In this document: positions 57,831 through 64,000 of the stretch, piece by piece | Numbering within the stretch: position 1 is the stretch's first letter | How the letters are laid out: each line of letters starts with the position of its first letter | Position numbers and translations under genes: made by a program | The notes under the pieces: model-generated | Told to the model about the DNA's origin: nothing | Databases searched by the model: none | What the model saw: only the letters and a program-made list of their open reading frames with translations | Source: Saxidomus purpurata | Taxonomy: Eukaryota; Mollusca; Bivalvia; Venerida; Veneridae | Direction: 5' to 3' | NCBI GenBank assembly: GCA_022818135.1 | Contig: JAFMSR010000034.1 | Span: 558,001 to 622,000, forward strand | DNA: 64,000 nucleotides

Positions 57831-58532
57831 AGTTTTGGTCCCCAAAATATTCAAATGGTATATAACATTAACATCAATTTATATGCCATTTTGAGTTTTA
57901 AGTGACTGTCAGTAATAACCTCACTAGTAGACAACAATTAACATTTGATACATTATAATATTACATACATTGTATTTCATTGAATATGTAGATATGCCAA
58001 AAAGTCAACTTACCATTTTACTTTGACATATTAACTGATACAATCAGACAACACAAAGTTAATCTTTCAAATACATTTGTATGTCTTTCAGACGGAGCAT
58101 ACCTATATATCTATATATCAGTATCAGTCAGTCAATATCATTAATTGACAAGAGTCAAAATTTTAAGGTATTTAACTAGTATTAACTCTTTAAAACTGGT
58201 AATAACACTTAAAAATTTAAACTATTAACTGTAACATTTACATTTTAAAAGTAAACCATTATACATTTTGTAGTAAGCAGAAATATATATATCGGCTGAA
58301 ACAATACTTCAAAGTTACAAAATGAAACACAAATCTTCTTACATATACATGCAATATCCTGATTTGCATAGGTTTTAATTATGCACGCAAAAGTCAAAGT
58401 TCATCCAGTAATGACGAACACATCACTTACTGTAAAAGTTCACCAAATGAAAGTTCAAGCGCTGGTATATTCTAAGTATGTAAATAGTTCTGTCTTTGTT
58501 TTCAATCGAATACAATCACTTATATAGTGTTC
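57831..58532 (-). other. 3' non-coding stretch between BTB ORF and polypurine tract
   Basis: AT-rich, no ORF of note on either strand. If the BTB ORF belongs to the retroelement, this is its 3' UTR upstream of the polypurine tract; if a host gene, its poly(A) site should be here, but no single convincing one stands out. Confidence 0.45.
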
Positions 58533-61335
58533 CTACAGTCCAAGTTTATGTGCTGTTAATGGCATTACATTGGCACTTACTACACTGCACTGTTCAATTT
58601 TAGCAATAACCGCATCAACTAATCCAGGTAGACGGTAGTAACAAGCCTCATAGTACAGTTCGTATAAATATCTGACATCATGTGGTAATGTCCTCAAGTC
58701 ACAAGATCCATTTCTCAAAAAAATTTAAAACAAAACGAAAATGCGCAGGGTCCCTATCGATGAAATATTGATTACTATATTTTGGTGTCATCCCGTCTGG
58801 TTGTACAACAATGGAAAGAAGCGAATTTGGATCACGCTGCAGTGTCATTCTAGATGTTTCAAACCGTTGACCACCTATGTTTAGTATAATCCTTTCTTTT
58901 TGGGACTTCTCCATTTCAGGAATTAACTGGGTCTTTTGGTCGTCTCCAGTGCTCATGCACACATCTTCCAAAGGATTTGACACACATTTCTCTGCATTTA
59001 CCTTATCATTGGACTTTTCATTCTTGTTTCTAGGCTCCTTATCATCTAAAATATTAGGTTTGTGCGTCTCCGTTATTTTGTCACCCTTCTCATCTATTGC
59101 TACCTTTGGTTTGTCCTCAGGTTTTCTCTGTAAAGCCTTTTCCTCCTCTGATTTGCACAGATCTTCCTCATCTATAACTATTACATCTTTCAATTGTATG
59201 TCCTGGACAACAGTAGGCTTCTTAACTTTATGTTTTTCGTTTAAAATCTTCCTATTCTCTTTTTCTTTTGGGCAGTTGTCCGTGACTTTTGTCTCTGGTT
59301 GACACTCTTTACTTCTTGCATTATCTTTCTTATTTTCACCACTTGCTTTCTCTTTCAAATCACTATCTCCCAAAACAACTCCTGCTTCATCACTTTTGCT
59401 TATCTCACTTCCATCATGTGTTTCTCTGTTACTACTTTTTAATTCGTTGGTCACTTCATCTTCTTTGCTGAATTCACTGGTCTTCTTTTCATGCTTTTGA
59501 TCATCTTTTGCTTGCTTGACTTGTTCACTTTTTGATTCGTCTAACTCATCATTATTACTGCCATCATTCATCGAATTAACCTTCTGACTACTCTTTAGCT
59601 GCGAATTATTCTTAGATCCATTTTGAGTACCTTTCACTACCACTTTGTCATTATTCCTTTCTTTCTCACTATCTTTGTTACTCTTCACTATGTCATTGTC
59701 ATTTTTCTTTAATTTCTTACTATCGTCAGTTTCTTTTCCTTTCTTACTACCTTCATTACACTTTACTTCATCTTTGTCACATTTCTTGTCTTTTGTACTA
59801 TCTTCTTTTGTCTTTTCTTTCTTACTACCTTCATTACACTTTACTTCATCTTTGTCACATTTCTTGTCTTTTGTACTATCTTCTTTTGTCTTTTCTTTCT
59901 TACTACCTTCATTACACTTTACTTCCTCTTTGTCAATTCTCTTTCCTTTCTTTCTATTTTCAGTTTCTTTATCATCATCCTTCTTACGTCTCTTTTCTTT
60001 CTCTTGTTTATCTCCACTAAGTTTAGATGCATTTAATTTTTCTTCCTTGTTCTCACTGAGCCCTTTATTCTTATCTTTCACCGTCTGGGATTTTTTTCTT
60101 TCTTCACGACTTCTGTTGTCGAGAGTTTCAACTTTGTTATTCTTATCTGTCTTCTTATTTATCCGATCCTGTTCTACTTTAACTTCCTCAAAGTTATGGT
60201 TCTCTATTTTATTTCTACCATTCACCTTGACATCTGGAACTTTAGTGTTTCCAATTTTCTGTTTCTTCTCTGGTTTATCATTTTCTTTTCGTCTAGGCTG
60301 CTCTTGACATACTGCTTTAACTCTATCACTGTTTGACGTATCACCTTTATCCAATTCTGTTTTGTCTGGTGTCTTGTTCGAACTTTTGAAGCTGTTTTCA
60401 CTTTTATTCAGGTCTCTTCTCTCATTTTCTCTCCTTTTCTTGATACCTTTCTCTGTTTCATCTTTATTCACTTCACCATGACACCTCTTTTCTCCTTTCT
60501 CTGTTGCACGCACTATAATTCTCTTATCACCTTCCCTTTCGTTTGGTCTTCTTTTCTTTCTATTAACTTTCACACAATTGTACTCAGTGTCACTATCACT
60601 GTCGGAGGTGTTCAAGCGGAATTTATTCCACGATCTTTTGTTCTTCTTGATCTTCAGTGAACTTCCACTGTCACTACCTGTTACAATTGACATTTCTGAT
60701 GAATCAGAGGTATCATCAGAACTACTTGATTCGCTTGAATCTGAAGAAGAGCTTTCACTGTCACTACTACTATCTTTTACACTCTGTTTGTTTTTTCCGT
60801 CAGTCTCTCTCTTTTGATTCTTTAGATGTTTCAACTCATTGTTTGGTTCTGTATCGTCAGTAAAATCAAGCTCTTCCTCACTTATCTCTTCCAGTTCCAA
60901 GGTACTAATTTTCTTAACTTTTCTCTCCGGTGTTTTAACAGGTGTAACCGGGTTGGCAATAATCTTACTGAACTCTTCATCGCTTTCTTCTTCACCGTCA
61001 TACTTCATATTAACAGGAGTTGGTCCATATTCTTTCTGCAGCAGGCGTACGCTTCTCAAATACCCTGGTTCGACACTTGTTATAATTCTCGGTAGGCTGT
61101 CCTTCTTCCAAGAATACAACTTGTCAACTGCTTTTTCTCTGATCCCCTCAGGGTCCATCAGTTCAAAGTCTTCAGTTTTTACATTGACACAACCTTGGTG
61201 TTTGTAAGATCGTCTTGTGAATAAACGTCTGCATCGACGGCACTGGTACATGAAGTGACTATGTTTCTCTTGCGCATGTCGACAGGCAATATGGTATTTA
61301 TCGAACACAACATTCTGGCATATCACACACAACCA
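58533..61335 (-). CDS. BTB/T1 (KCTD-like) domain protein with N-terminal Cys/His cluster; one apparent frameshift
   Basis: Reading starts at a 3' splice site, so the first exon is missing. The N-terminus has CVIC, CRHAQEKH and YQCRRCRRLF...HQGC, a zinc-binding-like cluster. Then ~700 residues rich in Lys, Glu, Asp and Ser, with Ser/Asp tracts, follow. The C-terminus is a T1/BTB domain: ILNIGGQRFETSRMTLQRDP, YFIDRDPAHFRFVLNF. At an A7 run (58717-58723 on the plus strand) the frame shifts: one frame ends EKWIL-stop, the other continues LRNGSCDLRTLPHDVRYLYE and YYEACYYRLPGLVDAVIAKI to a stop at 58533. The second is the natural end of the domain, so one extra base (read error or real mutation) explains the break. 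BTB/T1 domains oligomerise and often recruit cullin-3. Function here is unknown. Confidence 0.8.
59743..59945 (-). repeat. 78-bp (26-codon) tandem repeat within the BTB ORF
   Basis: CTTACTACCTTCATTACACT recurs at 59743, 59821 and 59899. Translated, DEVKCNEGSKKEKTKEDSTK followed by DKKCDK is repeated 2.6 times in frame. The near-identity at DNA level indicates recent expansion. Confidence 0.9.
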
Positions 61336-61360
61336 CTGAAGGAACAAAAAAAAAAACTCA
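61336..61360 (-). promoter_or_regulatory. 3' splice acceptor before the BTB ORF
   Basis: The minus strand reads TTTTTTTTTTTGTTCCTTCAG followed by TGG, a long polypyrimidine tract with CAG. The BTB frame is open from the first base after it, and the only start-like codon upstream in frame is a TTG within the tract. The site lies ~115 bp after the pol stop codon, as an env-type subgenomic acceptor would. Confidence 0.75.
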
Positions 61361-61449
61361 TTAAAATACTGAAAATGTTACTTTGAATACATGATTAATA
61401 CTGATTTATGTATATTTGGTTTTACTCAGAATAAAAGGACTTTTAATCA

Positions 61450-64000
61450 TTATGCTATTGTTCCGAACTGTGAATCCTTGTGGCCCTCGTAACGTTTAAG
61501 TCTGTCATGATGAACTACTTTTGGTTTGTAACGTTTGTTTTGCTGTACTTGATAAACAACATCATTTATTCTCTTTAATACTATGTACGGTCCAGTCCAC
61601 CGTCTGGTCAGTTTAGCGCTTAACCCTGGTTTTATTTTTGGGTCATATAACCAAACCATGTCCCCAACCGCGTACATGTTTTCGCTTAATCTATGATCAT
61701 ATTGCCGTTTTTGAGACTTGCTCGCGATTGAAAGATGTTTTCAGGCTACATCGTGTACTTTTTCAAGTATATCTGCAAGGTTTAATGCGTATTCACTTTC
61801 GGTAAGATTGCTGACATCAGGACTCCCTATTGATAAGTCAATAGGTAATTCCATTTCCCGCCCAAACATCAACAAACTAGGGGAGAAACCCGTACTTTCT
61901 TGAACGGAGGAATTATAAGCCATGGTGAGAAGGGATAAAAAGGTATCCCAGTCTTTGTGATTTTTCGATACAAACTTTGACAACATATTTCCTATAGTTT
62001 TATTTGCAGATTCGGCCAATCCATTAGATTGTGGCCTAAATGCCGTTGTTCTAGTGTTTTCCGATCCCAAAATTTTACACATTTCTTTAAAAACTTGGGA
62101 CTCGAAGTTTGACCCTTGGTCTGAATGTATTTGTTTCGGTACTCCAAATACTGAGACAAATTTCTCAACGAATTTGTTTGCCACAGTTGTAGCTTCTTGA
62201 TTTCTGGTAGGAACAGCTACCAACCATTTAGTGAAATAATCAATTATTGTAAGAACATATTTGTTTCCCTTGTTACTTCTCGGTAACGGTCCCATAATAT
62301 CAATACCAACTCTTTCCAACGGAGCACCAACATTATAGTTCTTTAGAGCAGATTTGGCCTTCTTTGAAGGACCTTTTCTTGAAGCACATACGTCACATGA
62401 CTTACACCAATTACTCACACCAATCTTCATTTTAAACCAAAAGAACCTCTGTCTAACCTTTGCTAAGGTTTTCCGTATTCCTAAATGTCCTCCTATAGGA
62501 CTATCATGTAATTCTCTTAAAACATCAGGTATTAAACTTTTTGGTAATACAATTCGGTGTTCTAATGTTTTACAATCAGTACCTACCCATTGGTGGTACA
62601 AAATTTGATTGTTTATTTTCAGTGAGTCCAATCTATTCCAATAATACTTCAGTTCAATAGAATTCGGTGCGACTTCAGGCCAGTCAGGTCTTTTGTTAGC
62701 CGTTATCCACTGTTTAACTGTACTCAGGACAGTTTCTTTATCTTGCTCTAAAGCTATTGCTTCCTTGTCAAAAGTGCCTTCTATAGGTTCAGTTTCTTTG
62801 TTCTCGCATGTATGGACATTCATACAGCCATTTTCACATGCCTTCTTGAGAATTGTTAACTCAGGTTGGTTATCTTTTAATTTTTCCACAACTTTTTCTT
62901 GTTCAGCTCTTGATATGTTCTCGCCAGGAGTAGGGTACATGACCTGCATCTCAAAACCATCCCCGGTTTCCTTGAGAATATCAACAGCATTAGCCTCCTT
63001 TCTGTTTGTGGGTCGTCTATGAATGTGTATCGGGCCCTGACGCACATTCACCAGATCTGGTACACCACAACCAACATCACAGTCACCACTGTCCGTAAAT
63101 CTCTCTCCTGAGTCCTGACAAACTGTAACTTCGCGAGTTATACCAATGTCTGTCTTTGGAGGACTCTCTTTCCTTATACTTACTTTTGACCTACAGCTAG
63201 ACTCCGCTGAGTCTTCTACTACTTTTGAATACCTGTTTTCGGCTCTATCGCAATAGCTACAACCTTGCTGAATACATGGCCGCCTTGACAAAGCATCAGC
63301 ATTTGAATGTATTCGGCCTGCTCTGTGTTTAATTTCAAAATCGTAAGTTGATAAAATTTCAAGCCACCTAGCTATCTGTCCCTCCGGATGTTTAAAATTT
63401 GTAAGCCATCTTAGTGCGCCGTGATCACTTCTGATCAGAAAATGACGACCGAATATATAATGGTGATAATGCTTTACAGCACATACCACCGCAAGTAGCT
63501 CCCGTCTGGTTACACAATAGTGTCTCTCTGGCTTTGACAGACACTTACTATAGTAGGAGATAACCTTTTCTGTTTCCCCTTGCTGTTGGGATAACACAAT
63601 ACCCAAAGCAAATGCACTTGCATCTGCATCAATAATATAAAGACCCTCTGACATAGGATAGGCTAAAACAGGTGACTCTGTTAGTGCTAATTTCAGCATT
63701 TTAAATGCATTTTCGCATTCATCTGACCAAGCAAAGTTTTCTCCCTTTTCCGTAAGTTTATGCAAAGGTTTAGCAATTGCAGAAAAGTTCATCACAAATT
63801 TTCTGTAATACGAACAGAGACCCAGAAAACTCCCGAGCTCACGTACATTTCGAGGTGTCTTCCAGTTACGAACGTGTTCAATTTTTCTTGGATCAGTTGC
63901 CACCCCATCTCCACTTACAAGATGACCTAGAAAACTTACTTGTGTTTGGAAAAGAACACATTTTTCAGGGCTTAGTTTAAGGTTAGCTTCACCTACTCTG
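61450..64000 (-). pseudogene. Gypsy pol, 3' two-thirds (RT end, RNase H, integrase), one in-frame TGA
   Basis: Open to the window edge, so the N-terminal part is outside. In order: RT end (LSPEKCVLFQTQVSFLGHLV), RNase H (IIDADASAFALG, VTRRELLAVV, IRSDHGALRWL, NADALSRR), a long Cys-containing spacer, integrase zinc finger (HDSPIGGHLG ... WCKSCDVCASRKG), integrase core with D in GIDIMGPLP, D in IHSDQGSNFES and E in QSNGLAES (D-X35-E spacing intact), and a GPY/F-type end (RRWTGPYIVLKR). A TGA at 61743-61741 interrupts the frame shortly before the GPY/F part; the same frame then resumes to a stop at 61450, so a C-to-T change of an Arg CGA codon is likely. Everything else looks functional. Distinct from the short Gypsy at 45-49 kb. 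Confidence 0.9.

Larger units (their letters stand above)
56249..64000 (-). mobile_element. large Ty3/Gypsy-type element with BTB ORF in the env position (5' part outside window)
   Basis: On the minus strand the order is pol (64000-61450), splice acceptor (61336), BTB-domain ORF (61335-58533), polypurine tract (57830-57814), LTR (57813-56249). All share one strand, and the polypurine tract directly abuts the LTR. The 5' LTR and gag are beyond 64000, so neither LTR identity nor a target duplication can be checked here. Alternative: a host BTB gene between an LTR and an unrelated pol fragment. Confidence 0.6.

Noticed and set aside
59645..60307. 220-codon plus-strand ORF rich in Ser, Phe and Leu, membrane-like
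   Set aside because: Exact antisense of the Lys/Glu-rich linker of the BTB ORF; its composition is a shadow effect.

Overview
This is animal nuclear DNA: AT-rich and gene-poor, with in-frame-stop-ridden transposon fossils, splice-type signals and two scaffold gaps of exactly 500 N. The mix of Ty3/Gypsy elements, a CR1/Jockey-like LINE, tRNA-derived SINEs, many short inverted-repeat elements and arrays of 145-190 bp tandem units rich in 'GGTCAAGGTCAC' points to a mollusc, most likely a bivalve. That is an inference from repeat style; no single-copy gene in the window proves the species. No complete host gene is certain.

Left piece (1-29461): mostly non-coding. It holds several MITE-like elements, two oppositely oriented arrays of the octamer TTCACGAW (2.6 kb and 15.9 kb), a decayed DDE integrase-type transposase (9955-11218, minus), and a decayed LINE (12631-15720, minus). 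The LINE ORF was split by a 0.9-kb TTAA-flanked DNA transposon. A 5'-truncated relative of the LINE lies at 25915-26304. tRNA-like SINEs cluster around 21-28 kb.

Middle piece (29962-54962, 25,001 bp between the two gaps): a direct repeat of period 15,965 bp. Positions 29962-38996 recur at 45927-54962 with one substitution and one homopolymer indel seen. The unit contains a young Ty3/Gypsy element. It is complete in the second copy (45274-49604), with identical 158-bp LTRs and a 5-bp GAGCT target duplication, but its integrase has an internal deletion. A pogo/Tigger-like non-autonomous element (41435-43134) and a degenerate tRNA-Asp-like sequence also lie in the unit. The slice length and gap size look like products of a Hi-C scaffolder, so the duplication may be a real tandem array, a circle, or an assembly artefact.

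Right piece (55463-64000): everything recognisable lies on the minus strand. A different, larger Gypsy pol enters from the right edge (64000-61450: RT end, RNase H, integrase, GPY/F end). A splice-acceptor-like site follows at once, then a 2.8-kb ORF with an N-terminal zinc-binding-like Cys/His cluster, a very long Lys/Glu/Ser-rich linker and a C-terminal BTB/T1 (KCTD-like) domain (61335-58533). After that come a G-rich polypurine tract and a 1,565-bp LTR-like segment (57813-56249) with a CRE+TATA promoter. The simplest reading is that the BTB ORF occupies the env position of a Gypsy retrotransposon; the alternative is a host gene caught between two elements. This is the most interesting observation in the window.
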